Shown here: one piece after another, positions 43,600 through 53,589 of the stretch
How positions within the stretch are numbered: position 1 is the stretch's first letter
How the letters are laid out: each line of letters starts with the position of its first letter
From: Meghimatium bilineatum
Lineage: Eukaryota > Mollusca > Gastropoda > Stylommatophora > Philomycidae
Assembly: GCA_034231615.1 (NCBI GenBank)
Contig: CM067299.1
Span: forward strand, 15,119,863-15,183,862
Reading direction: 5' to 3'
DNA: 64,000 bases
Made by a program: the position numbers and the translations under genes
The notes under the pieces: model-generated
What the model saw: only the letters and a program-made list of their open reading frames with translations
Told to the model about the DNA's origin: nothing
The model's database searches: none

Positions 43600-43740
43600 A
43601 TAAACTACCAACTTTACTTTATGACAAATCGTGTATAAGAAAATGGAACACACACAAAATAAAAATAAATGAAACGCTAACAAGAATAAAAAATGACGTT
43701 TCGATATTATAATATTCATCAGAACACAAGTATAAAATGC
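43600..43740 (-). repeat. Possible Penelope-like element 3' terminus, second copy
   Basis: On the minus strand it has GTGTTCTGATGAATATTA and ATATCGAAACGTCATTTTTT, then TTCATTTATTTTTATTTTG. See 40040-40200 for the argument and its limits. Confidence 0.35.
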
Positions 43741-43744
43741 TCGT

Positions 43745-44030
43745 ATTAAAAAAAGGAACTGTCATCACTGCATATTTTCAGGTTTGATATGGGCGTATTT
43801 GTGGCTGCATATAAAGATGTTCTCACTGTCATCACGACATGTACACGATGAGGTATTCCATTTACTCTCCGACCTTACATACTGCTATAACTAAAGTTGA
43901 AAAATGAAACATTGCTGAGTGAAGGGGGCTGGGGAACTAGTGCACTATCACAAAGTTACAGGTCAAGTTAGCCCAACAAACATACAGTCCAGATCCCAGA
44001 GTTCTATATACTTCAGATACAAGAGTGCAG
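43745..44030. other. Unique DNA, nothing recognised
   Basis: No feature was identified. Confidence 0.35.
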
Positions 44031-44034
44031 TTCC

Positions 44035-44122
44035 ATCCCACATTGCAGACATTATCCCACATTGCAGACATTATCCCACATTGCATACATTATCCCACAT
44101 TGCAGAAATTATCCCACATTGA
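44035..44122. repeat. 19-bp tandem repeat, about 5 copies
   Basis: The unit CCCACATTGCAGACATTAT is repeated with single-base variants (CATACATTAT, CAGAAATTAT). Confidence 0.95.
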
Positions 44123-44161
44123 GACTGATAGAAAAAAAATTGTCATTCCCATTAAAATTAC

Positions 44162-44222
44162 ATTTAATGGCACTGGGTCAAAGGGCATGATCCCATGGAC
44201 TGCTGGATCAGCAACCAACCAA
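44162..44222 (+). mobile_element. Short LINE 3'-end insertion with 13-bp target duplication
   Basis: A 61-bp insert (CACTGGGTCAAAGGGCATG ... GCTGGATCAGCAACC and an AACCAACCAA tail) is flanked by CCATTAAAATTAC at 44149-44161 and 44223-44235, a perfect 13-bp duplication. It has the same 3' UTR as 31591-31921 and 43542-43590. Confidence 0.88.
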
Positions 44223-44235
44223 CCATTAAAATTAC

Positions 44236-44465
44236 GAATAATTTAGAAAATGCTTTTGACTTTTAAATGTTTATAATTAGCTTTTGAACTGTCTGTCGTA
44301 AAAGTATTTAAAAGTGAGTTTCTCAATATAGACTGGATAGAAATTGATGTTTGCGTACACAATACACCCACAGAATTGAAAATACTAGATGCATACTAGA
44401 ACACTACCATGAAAGACTATGAATAGGCGTCTATGTAATCTATATAACGTTACGCAAGTGTTACA
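44236..44465. other. Unique AT-rich DNA, nothing recognised
   Basis: No feature was identified. Confidence 0.35.
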
Positions 44466-44467
44466 AT

Positions 44468-44690
44468 ATAGCGTAGTCCGGCTCTGTGGCAAAGTGGTAC
44501 AGAGTGTGTCTGTGATGGCAAAGGTAACTAGATCGATTCCCACCACAGGCAATTGTGCATCCGGACCGTTCAGTAAGCAATCGTAAACTACTGAATGTAT
44601 TTATATTGTCTAGAAAATCACCATAGACAACAAATGCTGGGTTGATAGCTACATCCTGGATAGCATATGCTACAAATAATTTTATTTTTT
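44468..44690 (+). repeat. SINE-1, best copy (tRNA-derived)
   Basis: The head has a perfect A-box, TGGCAAAGTGG (44487-44497), and a B-box-like AGATCGATTCC (44530-44540), at the spacing of a tRNA gene. The body follows: CAATTGTGCATCCGGACCG, TTCAGTAAGCAATCGTAAAC, TACTGAATGTATTTATATTG and AATGCTGGGTTGATAGC. It is not a tRNA gene, because acceptor-stem pairing and a cloverleaf are absent. The 32-bp minisatellite starts within about 10 bp of its 3' end. Confidence 0.9.
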
Positions 44691-44698
44691 TTACGCAA

Positions 44699-45212
44699 TA
44701 GAAGGTGGTAATATACACAAAGTTAGGTAGTAGATGGTGGTAATATACACAAAGTTAGGTAGTAGAAGGTGGTAATATACACAAAGTTAGGTAGTAGAAG
44801 GTGGTAATATACACAAAGTTAGGTAGTAGAAGGTGGTAATATACACAAAGTTAGGTAGTAGAAGGTGGTAATATACACAAAGTTAGGTAGTAGAAGGTGG
44901 TAATATACACAAAGTTAGGTAGTAGAAGGTGGTAATATACACAAAGTTAGGTAGTAGAAGGTGGTAATATACACAAAGTTAGGTAGTAGAAGGTGGTAAT
45001 ATACACAAAGTTAGGTAGTAGATGGTGGTAATATACACAAAGTTAGGTAGTAGATGGTGGTAATGTACACAAAGTTAGGTAGTAGATGGTGGTAATATAC
45101 ACAAAGTTAGGTAGTAGAAGGTGGTAATATACACAAAGTTAGGTAGTAGAAGGTGGTAATATACACAAAGTTAGGTAGTAGAAGGTGGTAATGTACATAA
45201 AGTTACGCAGAA
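44699..45212. repeat. Minisatellite, 32-bp unit, 16 copies
   Basis: The unit reads GTAGTAGAAGGTGGTAATAT followed by ACACAAAGTTAG. It is very homogeneous; the only frequent variant is GTAGATGG in place of GTAGAAGG. Confidence 0.98.
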
Positions 45213-45239
45213 TAGACGAATATTATCTTTTCTCTACAA

Positions 45240-45440
45240 GACATGACAAGTGATATAGCGATGTAGCCTTTCTGCAGACGTCATAACAAGTGATATAGCG
45301 ATGTAGCCTTTCTGCAGATGTCATAGCAAGTGATATAGCGAAGTAGCCTTTCTGTAAAATACATGACAAGTAATATAGCGAAGTAGTCTTTCTGTACACG
45401 ACATGGCTAGTGATATAGCTAAGTAGCCATTTTTACCACT
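45240..45440. repeat. Minisatellite, 40-bp unit, about 5 copies
   Basis: ACAAGTGATATAGCGATGTA or variants start at 45246, 45286, 45326, 45366 and 45406, followed by GCCTTTCTGCAGACGTCAT. It lies 30 bp after the 32-bp array but is unrelated to it. Confidence 0.93.
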
Positions 45441-45925
45441 GCATATCATTTAAAAGACCACTGTTTTCCTTAAAAGTAGTTGCCGTAACTCGGTTGTTAG
45501 TAAACGCGTTTTCTACTCGGATGTTCCATAGTTCAATGTCCAGTTCAACCGGATTCAACTGCTCTTAGGTCACCCCTGCATAAAAAAATGGATTCTAGAT
45601 CTTCTTGGAAAGTAAAGGCGGCAGGCGTTATCTTGTATGTTGTTGGTCAGTGGCATATACCGGTCTAATATCGTATTCTAATACGCCTCAATGGCGGGAA
45701 AATGGGGAACTTACATAATCTTTTACCCGTGAATATGTAACATGAACTACTGAACGCGTTAGAGGTTGTGAATCATTGCTGTTTAGTACTACGTTCCTAT
45801 TAGTGAATTTTATATTTGATGGACGCCGCTGCACCTTATTTACACTTAGATACCTTACGCTGATCCCATTGGTGGTCACGAGGTTAAAGAACTTGTCTCC
45901 ATATCGATAAAATTCAAGGTGCAGC
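45441..45925. other. Unique DNA, nothing recognised
   Basis: No feature was identified. Confidence 0.35.
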
Positions 45926-45930
45926 CAGTT

Positions 45931-46012
45931 CTATGTATCTTAGTTAATCCAGGTGAAACTGCTTACCTTGCTATGTATCTTAGTTAATCCAGGTGAAACT
46001 GCTTACCTTGCT
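45931..46012. repeat. 40-bp direct duplication
   Basis: CTATGTATCTTAGTTAATCC then AGGTGAAACTGCTTACCTTG occurs twice, exactly in tandem. Confidence 0.97.
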
Positions 46013-46535
46013 TTGCTTGGTCAGAGAAAGTAATTGTGGAATAATTGTGTGGTTTCTTTTGGCAAGGAACTTATCTTTCAACCACATCGTTATTCAGGGC
46101 GCATGGCAGTGTCAACGTGAATCATGTCTCATACTTAAACGACTTAAGAATGTTCGTTCCAACACCCACCAGTATAGTCAACCAAGTACGATACTGGGGT
46201 GATAACCATATACCAAGTGGGGGTGATAAATACAACATTATATTACCATTGTCCTTCAGTCTATCCACATTGTTCCCATGCGAAGAGTGCGTCTCATGTT
46301 AGGACAGACTAGCTTATATAACAAACAAAATATGGGATTTAGTTAGTTGTGTGTTGTGAAGACAGTATCTAGTGGTGTTGCAATACAAGTGTTACCATGG
46401 TTGCCGGTATCTCTCGGTCTGTTATCTCCGACTTCAGCACCAGTGATTGCATGGGCGAGACTGTGGTCCTGCTCGATGTCAGGAATGGCGCGATCAATTT
46501 TAGTTTCCAGCATATGTTAGTTGGAGTAAATCCCA
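46013..46535. other. Unique DNA, nothing recognised
   Basis: No domain or repeat was recognised. Overlapping short open frames at 45993-46302 show no protein-like pattern. Confidence 0.35.
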
Positions 46536-46539
46536 TCTC

Positions 46540-46690
46540 CACGTCAAGGAGTTGACCTCGGTGGGGAAACTATTGCATGATAACGTTTATCGACTTCAAG
46601 GAGTTGGCCTCGGTGGGAAAACTATTGCATGATAAAGTTTCTTCACTTCAAGGAGTAGGCCTCAATGGGGAAACTATTGCATGATAACGT
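46540..46690. repeat. Tandem repeat, 52-bp unit, 3 copies
   Basis: CAAGGAGTTGACCTCGGTGG and later variants start at 46545, 46597 and 46649, followed by GAAACTATTGCATGATAACG. It has the same length as, but no sequence similarity to, the giant 52-bp array. Confidence 0.95.
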
Positions 46691-46732
46691 TCAGATGCTA
46701 AGTTCTGCTATAATTTTACTTTTAAAGAATTA

Positions 46733-46908
46733 TTCCCGCCGAAGACGGATGTTTCGGGCCATAGGCGCAAATAAAACGGAACACAGCGCATTTCCTTTCT
46801 TTGGACTACATCAAGCTGGAAATCTAGTAGGACCATGGTCCTGCTACAATGGAGATCCAGCGGGAGTTTGAGAATGAACGCTGAAGAAGAAGAAGAAGAA
46901 AGAATTAT
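46733..46908 (+). repeat. SINE-A, best copy
   Basis: CCGCCGAAGACGGATGTTTC, GGGCCATAGGCGCAAATAAA, ACGGAACACAGCGCATTTCC, CAAGCTGGAAATCTAGTAGG, ACCATGGTCCTGCTAC and CAGCGGGAGTTTGAGAATGA, then a (GAA)n tail. It is used here as the reference for the family. No clear A-box or B-box was found, so SINE is a working label; it could be a nonautonomous LINE 3' fragment. Confidence 0.9.
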
Positions 46909-46909
46909 T

Positions 46910-48335
46910 GTAGAATAAAACTATTCTTTCTCCTGTAAATGTTATTCTCGCGTATTGTGAGAATTACCATACTCTATAAAACATGTACTATAGTTTGAAA
47001 ACAGACCAGTACTGACTCAAACGGCACATGTACAAAGTTTGGAGTTGGTGACACCTACATGTGTTCCCTTGGACAGTTTCTAAAGAACACATAACGTTTT
47101 ATGTAGAACTGTCCATTGTACCACAAAAACCACACGTAGAAAACGTAGTCACCAGATACAACTCTGACGGAGAATCTCCACAACCATGTCTCAGGGCTGG
47201 TTACTACGGCACAGTTCATTGATAAAATCCATACCAGCTTCTGACCAACTGGAGAACGAGGTACAGGAAGAAGACGATATATACTACATTTTAAAATTAT
47301 TCTTAATTTTTCAAGGTTGAGCATTCTTTCTGGTCTCCTTTCTGGATACTGTGAAATCGCGATTCTGACCGAGTTAGCATGCTGCAGCCCCAGACCTGTT
47401 TAAACAGTTACTACTGTCGGTCCTGGACCAGCTGTGTCTTTCTACATGAGGCTTTGGGAACAACAAAATATTTGCCGACCCCTGCCATATACTGTAATGC
47501 CGGCCGTTGCAATATCTCTATCCATATTATTCTAAATATGTCAGTAATAGCACAACGCCAAAGTATAAAAGTGAAGGTAAAATACAGGTAAATGTAGGTA
47601 AGTAACAGATATGTGTAGGTAAGAAACAGGTGCAATGTATAATTTATACATCCCATCTTGTCTGAGTTAATTCCCTCTTAGAAAAATCATAGCATGAAAT
47701 ACACAAACAAAATAAACCTTAAACAATTCACCTTAACACACAATAAAATGGGTCTGTGGTCAGAGACAGGGGATCCCATCTAAAAGAAGATAACAACTCA
47801 AGTGAGCTGTCAGGACAAGGAGTTCACCTATCAACAACAGCTCTGACAATCCAGAGACCCTTCGCGTTGGCCTGCACCCCGCAAAGAGATGACACGCAAT
47901 CTCTAAAAAATCCGCAACATGTGATCGCAGTGCAATGATAATGTTTCATAATTACAAATTGACCCGGACCTCCCGTTAAAATCAAGGCGAAGTCTACGAC
48001 GAGAACGAGGATTGTCACAACCGATGTATTTATGCTATCTGAAGTGGCACAGTCCCCGTTTAGTGATTCTAACGCCCTTTGTATCACTCGTGACAAGAAA
48101 ACATTCACGGTTTGTCTGTTCCTATCTCCAAAAAAGAGGTTAGTCTCATTTATAAAATGTAGCGTGAATGTAAAACATCATAGAGCTATCTACACATGCA
48201 CCTCGGTTGGATTTTAAGCTATTTGGAGATTTCATGTCAGTATATAGAGACCTTAGGTAAGCACACCTTTATTCTTACAAGAAATATCATTAGGTTAACC
48301 AATTCAATGTATATATGTGTGTGTGTGTGTGTTAG
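46910..48335. other. Unique DNA with one possible membrane-segment frame
   Basis: A minus frame at 47824-48108 (94 codons) contains TSVVTILVLVVDFALILTGG, which would make a membrane helix, and several cysteines after it. There is no family match, no splice pair and no second helix, so it is listed only as a weak possibility. (GT)n of about 9 repeats lies at 48316-48333. Confidence 0.25.
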
Positions 48336-48339
48336 TTTA

Positions 48340-48510
48340 CGATCGTTCTCAAACTCCTGAAGATTAGCAGGATGTAGTCCAGAGAACGGAACGCGTTATG
48401 TCATAGCTTAGAACTCAACTGAAATAGCTGCGCCATTCAGCCTGGCACATCCGATTTCAGCATGACTTCTTGGTCACTATTAATCGTGACCTATAGGCAA
48501 TATGGATGAC
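48340..48510 (-). repeat. SINE-A copy, reverse orientation
   Basis: CGTTCTCAAACTCCTGAAGA, TTAGCAGGATGTAGTCCAGA, GAACGGAACGCGTTATGTCA and GCCTGGCACATCCGATTTCA. The central block present in the plus-strand copies is shorter here. Confidence 0.85.
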
Positions 48511-48572
48511 ATGTTCGCTAAATTAAATTGAAACCCATTCCTTATGTGTTATGATTATTGTTTGGCTTTCAG

Positions 48573-48643
48573 TTGGTTACTATCTATATACTTGACATGC
48601 CAAAACTAGCCAAGGCAATTCCAAGTATATAAGTTGTAACCAA
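48573..48643. other. 71-nt imperfect hairpin
   Basis: TTGGTTACTATCTATATACTTG (48573-48594) is opposed by CAAGTATATAAGTTGTAACCAA (48622-48643), 18 of 22 positions pairing, with an inner GCC/GGC pair and a loop of about 12 nt. Size and shape are like a pre-miRNA, but also like a small foldback element. No second copy was seen. Confidence 0.55.
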
Positions 48644-49005
48644 TTAAAATTCAAACAATCAAAACACGTCACGAATGGGGTCCAACTTAATTTAGCGAAC
48701 AGATCTTCTATAATTTCCGACGGTTTCGCTGTGATTCTATGAGACGGGGCAACCAACTCCATCCGAGCACCTCTTTAGTAGCCTATTACAACTTGCAAGT
48801 AACAGTGTTGATGTTCTTTGCTCCATCTTTGGGCCCCTTCAGCACAATCATGATATATACGATGATGATTAATTAAACTCTTTAGCTCTTGACGATCCAT
48901 CGCCTTTCTGACAAAATCACAGCTCCTCTTCAGTTGAGTAACCAAAGTGACACTTGAACGGGTTGGTTGTCTCAAAGCATGGTTGTATTAGGAGTGGAGT
49001 TATTA
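48644..49005. other. Unique DNA, nothing recognised
   Basis: Two short minus-strand frames show no recognisable domain. Confidence 0.35.
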
Positions 49006-49009
49006 GAGT

Positions 49010-49155
49010 GTGTTTAGTCCCCCAAGGGTGGTTTTCAGTTCCGCAGTCTCCCAGGGTCATCACGTCCAGCCAGGTGTAACATATACTTCTGGATATACTA
49101 GTTCATCATTCTTCTTTCAGATATGTTGACCCATCTGCAGTGATGGTACGAAACT
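49010..49155. repeat. Dispersed repeat D, copy 2
   Basis: TGTAACATATACTTCTGGAT, TACTAGTTCATCATTCTTC and ATGTTGACCCATCTGCAG match 39195-39350 in order. Confidence 0.6.
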
Positions 49156-49159
49156 TTTT

Positions 49160-49405
49160 TAAAAAGTGTTCAAAAATGGCATAGGATTGACTTCACTTTA
49201 CTCGGTTTCCCCATTATGTACTCGGGAAGAGGATTGACTTCACTGTACTCGGTTTCCCCGTTATGGACTCCGTCGCTCAAAACGAACCTGCTGAGAGTAC
49301 CGCTCATAGTACCACAAGACGACACGAGCCGGATTCGAACCCATGATCTCTTGAACACGGGGCGAACAATTTAGCCACTACGTTAGGCCCATCCCCGGTA
49401 GGTCA
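49160..49405 (-). repeat. SINE-C copy (tRNA-derived head)
   Basis: On the minus strand, CTAACGTAGTGGCTAAATTG contains an A-box (TAACGTAGTGG) and CATGGGTTCGAATCCGGCTC a perfect B-box (GGTTCGAATCC), followed by a body ending in ACCGAGTACAGTGAAGTCAA. Near its 3' end a 47-bp segment (GGATTGACTTCACTGTACTC ...) is tandemly duplicated. Sibling at 52030-52165. Confidence 0.9.
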
Positions 49406-50335
49406 ATAATTCTCAGCCATATAGGAGTTTGACACAAAAGGACAATGATACGTGTAATATCTCTTACTTGCTTCTCCTCAACTACGGAATTATTTGGTCA
49501 CTTGGAGCTGTTGGAAAGCACATGCCTAGTGTAGTTTATGTTAGTTTTGTTCGCTGACCTGCTTCTCCTCGTCAACCATAAGATAACTTGAAGATAAGCA
49601 TCATAAGTTTGCATTTATTAACTATAGCTCGGTTTTATTTTCAGATAGGTTTCGTTAACTTTGACATTGTATAGCTTACATTTGTTGTAAAAATTAGCTT
49701 TATTTGTACATTTATTTCTGTTTAAGCTATTCAATATATTATTTAACACCAGTAATCACGGAAATTTGATGATGATTATGACAACGATAATAGGAACATT
49801 CAATATCGATTTGAACATAGCAAGAAAACCCTGAAACATTTCCCCCCCCCCCCAAACTATCTCTACAAACATCAGCTAAGAATTCTCAATATTACAAACC
49901 TCCTAAAACCACATTATCTACTGGACCATATCTCCATTTACGAAATATTGCAAAACATGTCTCCCCATCTCTGAAACTGTGAGACCCTGTTGTGTGTATT
50001 GAGTTCTATCTTATACCCTAAGTGCTTAAAATGTCACACCTCTACGAATTTGAAAATATCCCTTTCATAGTATTAAGTTTGCATTTCATATTCCGTCTTC
50101 CATTGGCATGTGTCTTATCATGAGAGTTCACTGAGGCGAGAAATTGTGCTCTGAGATGGAATACTGAGTGTCTGTGTGTGCTTGTGATTGTATGAAGAAA
50201 TGTGTTGCTGAAGTTTATAGTGTCTGTTAGCTTACACTAATCTCAAAAATCTGTTCTACTTACAAACCGTGGTTTCCAAACGTTCCTAGAATTTAATGCT
50301 TTTCAGAATATGCTCACATCGTTTTTCTAATTGTT
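49406..50335. other. Unique DNA with a poly-C run
   Basis: A run of about 10 C at 49843. No other feature was identified. Confidence 0.35.
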
Positions 50336-50343
50336 TTGACCAG

Positions 50344-50435
50344 TTTACACACTAAATATAACATAATAAAGGAAGGGTCACACACTAAATATAACATAAT
50401 AAAGAACGGGTCACATACTAAATATAATATATTAT
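50344..50435. repeat. Tandem repeat, 36-bp unit, about 2.5 copies
   Basis: ACACACTAAATATAACATAA followed by TAAAGGAAGGGTC occurs with small changes (TAAAGAACGGGTC, ACATACTAAATATAATAT). Confidence 0.92.
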
Positions 50436-50454
50436 AACGAAATAATCAGTTTCA

Positions 50455-50630
50455 ATATTATTTTTAAATTGGTAGCATATCCCATAGGCAATATAAATAG
50501 GTTCGGTAGTTTTTCATTGCTTTATGGACGGTCCGGATGCACAATTTCCTGTGACGGGATTCGAACAAGGTATCTTTGCTGTCACAGACGCGCCCTGTAC
50601 CACGCCGCCACAGAACTGTACTGAATAGAA
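50455..50630 (-). repeat. SINE-1 copy, reverse orientation
   Basis: On the minus strand, TGTGGCGGCGTGGTACAGGG carries the A-box region and TTGTTCGAATCCCGTCACAG a strong B-box, followed by AATTGTGCATCCGGACCGTC and AAGCAATGAAAAACTACCG. It pairs with 44468-44690 over its whole length and has the better preserved B-box. Confidence 0.9.
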
Positions 50631-50774
50631 GGACACATATTTTTCTTTAACCACACAAATTATGTTAATAAAATCCTATTATCCTCTGACATAAGCACAC
50701 AATTTTATCACATAGAAAGGTATATCTTCTTTCATGTTTCAGCTGATTATTGCGATATTATTGGCCTAAGATTT

Positions 50775-50845
50775 CTTTTGTTCTTCTTCTGCGTTCGTAC
50801 CCAAACTCCTGCAGATTATCAGGATCTAGTCTCGGGCCCCGTCAA
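50775..50845 (-). repeat. SINE-A 3' fragment, reverse orientation
   Basis: TTCTTCTTCTGCGTTCGTAC, CCAAACTCCTGCAGATTATC and AGGATCTAGTC, then an abrupt change to LINE-Z sequence at about 50843. It shows the intact tail AACGCAGAAGAAGAA. Confidence 0.85.
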
Positions 50846-50849
50846 CACA

Positions 50850-51410
50850 CATGCGTCTATGATTTAAATACGGAAATTCTTCAGAAGTCCCGTATGCAAA
50901 GCATCCATGCAATGCTGACTAGGTCCCAACTCCGCTGGACTGGCCACATCGCCCGTATGCCAAGCGCCTTCCAAAGAGATTATTCTATGGTGAGCTGTGC
51001 GAAGGTAAACGTTCAAGTAGAGGACAGAAAAAGCGCTTCAAGAATCACATAAAAAGCTCTCTCAAGCACTGCAGCAGCGATCCTTGCTCCTGGGAGACTA
51101 CAGCACTTGATCGCTCAGCCTGGCATACCCAGATCACTGCTGGCATCATGAAATTTGAAAAAGAAAGAACACTGCGGGTAATCAACAAACGGAAGGACAA
51201 ATCCGTAAACTCTACCCCAAAACTTCAGCACTCCTGCAATAGAAATTTCCGTGCACGAATTGGACTCATTGGGCATCTACGAACTCACAAACCAAATTAG
51301 TTAATTACCAATTTTAATTATTATTATTATATTTTTTCCCATCACATTTAATATTTTTCATGCCATGCTCATCTTCGCTTGCGAATGAGGAACATCATCA
51401 TCAAGATTCA
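50850..51410 (+). pseudogene. LINE-Z 3' end, copy 2 (best)
   Basis: One frame reads LQKSRMQSIHAMLTRSQLRW, then TGHIARMPSAFQR and EDRKSASRIT. After a frameshift come HCSSDPCSWETTALDRSAWH-like remains, FEKERTLR and RIGLIGHLRTHKPN-like residues with a stop near 51300. QLRWxGHxxRM followed by the QKKRFKDxLK region is the canonical RTE-like C-terminus. The terminal RxRIGLxxHLRTH is a zinc-finger-like tail commonly fused to this LINE group. The 3' UTR is shared with the other two copies. Inactive. Confidence 0.88.
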
Positions 51411-52025
51411 TATCCACCGGCCCTTGTTGTAATCGCTCAATTTACACATCTCGCTTTTACCCGACTTCGTTTCCAAAAGAAACAACTGGCAAGTGACTTC
51501 GAAGCTGGTTGTTTTTTTGTGTAAACTCCATCTTACAGTGACTGAACCACGTCCTCATGAACAAGACAAAGTGTTCTAACTATCGACCCATCTCTATATC
51601 ACGCAGCTATGGAAAATGAGTTCAGACGAGATTTGACCAGAAATCGTTCAATATTCATAGATCATACCAGAAGAGACTTACCCACCAAGATACTACGAAG
51701 AACAATGAGAACGAGACAGTGGATATAAACACTACCCAAGAACTACAACAACTTGCAGCGAATACCAAAGCATGGAGATTTGCATGGAGAAAGCATGGAG
51801 AATCTCCAAAGCCGCTCTTGGCACCAAAGGAACAAACTGACTACGGAAAATGAAAACAGCAAGAAAAAACATTGACCCTTCACATGACAGAGGTTTAGAT
51901 CTGTATGGTAGAATATACTCCAACTTCTTTTGAATCATTACCGTACGTGCTCTTTCACACTACTAATACAAAACAGAGCGAAATTGAAGCTAACAGTTGG
52001 AGCTGAAGGAATAAGAGAGGAATAA
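51411..52025. other. Unique or unrecognised DNA
   Basis: Frames around 51590-51850 (RTMRTRQWI, WRFAWRKHGES) look like retroelement debris, but no motif is clear enough to call. Confidence 0.3.
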
Positions 52026-52029
52026 GGAA

Positions 52030-52165
52030 AATCTTGGATTGACTTCACTGTACTCGGTGTTCCACAGGGATCTCCGAAAAAATCCGACACAAGCCGGATT
52101 CGAACCCATGATCCCTTGAACACAAGGCGAACATCTTAACCACTACGCTAGGGAGATCCCCATAA
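52030..52165 (-). repeat. SINE-C copy (tRNA-derived head)
   Basis: On the minus strand, CCTAGCGTAGTGGTTAAGAT has a perfect A-box (TAGCGTAGTGG) and TGGGTTCGAATCCGGCTTG a perfect B-box. The body ends ACACCGAGTACAGTGAAGTC. It is not a tRNA gene: the body is shared with 49160-49405 and no acceptor stem forms. Confidence 0.92.
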
Positions 52166-53270
52166 AACAAAACAACAGGCTGACTTCATTGATTGTTTGT
52201 CATATTTAAAATGCTGATTTAATCATGGAACTTTACTAAACAAAAACAAAAAAAACATTTCAATACAGTTGATATTTCTTAATTTGAAGAACATAACACC
52301 ATTCAACAACATAGTGGATACCATTCAAAGCTATGATCCGAGTACTTTCCAATTTTGTATAAACTCAATTCGATTACACGTAAAAACAAAACAAAAATTA
52401 GTAGACCTTAATATGTGAATACTAGCTTTTTATGTGATGTCTATAAGCGTATATGTAAATATCTATTATTGTCCTGGGTCACATTGTCAACAATAGTCCT
52501 CTCCTATTTTTAGCCCTATTTGGGAAGCGGTTTTATTTAGTCAAAACGTCGTTTGTTTGTATTGATGTCGTTAGTGTGTTTTGCATTTTGCTACAACACT
52601 CTTTGCTTTTCTTTATTTTTCTTCTCCCCTTTAGCCCTATTATTTTATTTTCTGGAGATCAGCCAATAGAAAGTGCTTGTCGCTTCTGACGTATGATATA
52701 TAATCTCCTCTCGTTTTTGAGCATTGTTTACCAATCTATCTTGGTTCAAGTATTACCTATACCTCTCACCAAATTTTACACCTCTTTCCTGCATATTTAT
52801 TTATGTTATGAGTAATGCATGACATAAAAAGTACTTTAACTTTTAAAAAGTACTATTGCACCAAATAAATCAAAATTCAAATAGAGAACTTACGGGTTGT
52901 TGCACGTCAACGGAGAGAAACATGTGTTTAAAGTTATGTTGTTGTTTTTACTTAAGTAAAATATATTTTGTAGTAGTGTACATTTCTTTAAACGGACGTC
53001 AATCCAATGGGTTATATTAGTGCTTTACAGCCCCCAAAAAATACTGTTGATGTTGCAGTTCCGGTGAGTCACTACGACCCCCGTTTATAGTTATGTACAT
53101 TCGGCACTGTAAATAGTGCACAAATATGTATAATGACAGAATCTGTGACTGCACTGATTTATTCGAGCTTGCCGTAAATTGTTTTAACAAGTAGGCGGGT
53201 CAGTAATTAGAAAATGATGGAGTCAACGAGGTTTGTCAAATAGTTCACTATTACTGCGTTGTGTACATTG
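52166..53270. other. AT-rich unique DNA
   Basis: At 52530-52600, TTTAGTCAAAACGTCG then TTTGTTTGTATTGATG may be another Penelope-like or LINE terminus, too weak to call. There is no coding domain. Confidence 0.3.
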
Positions 53271-53274
53271 ATAG

Positions 53275-53585
53275 GAAAGGGTAAAGGATTTATTTCGCTG
53301 TACTTGGGATTCCCTATATGAATATAAGCCGAGGGTAAGATTCATAATCAGTCAGTAGCTTCAATCAATAATTTCTGGGGTAAAAAATTCTACATTCTAA
53401 GCAGGAAGTGATGAACCGGTTTCGAACTCACGACATATATATACATCCCTCGGGGGTTCATCGCTGGTAAATACGAAGTTGTGTGCAATAAATGACACTC
53501 TCGGTATGCGTCATGCCACATTGTTTTAAGAGACCAAGTACTTATGTGGTAAGCCGAGTACAATAAAGCAAATCCTCTACGCATT
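53275..53585. repeat. Degraded SINE-C-like inverted pair
   Basis: GGATTTATTTCGCTGTACTT at the left and AGCCGAGTACAATAAAGCAA at the right are opposed versions of the SINE-C 3' region (ACCGAGTACAGTGAAGTCAA). A B-box-like ACCGGTTTCGAACTC lies at about 53415. Two decayed copies in head-to-head orientation are the simplest reading. Confidence 0.4.
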
Positions 53586-53589
53586 TGAA

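Noticed and set aside
44468-44690. Functional tRNA gene
   Set aside because: The A-box is perfect but the B-box is imperfect and the head is fused to a repeated SINE body.
46540-46690. Relation of the 3-copy 52-bp repeat to the giant 52-bp array
   Set aside because: Equal unit length but no sequence similarity in either orientation.
47824-48108. Minus-strand frame with one possible membrane helix
   Set aside because: A single helix, no family motif, no splice pair and no second exon. Kept only as a note in the interval description.
52030-52165. Functional tRNA gene (perfect A-box and B-box)
   Set aside because: No acceptor-stem or cloverleaf pairing. The same head with the same downstream body recurs at 49160-49405, which is the mark of a SINE.
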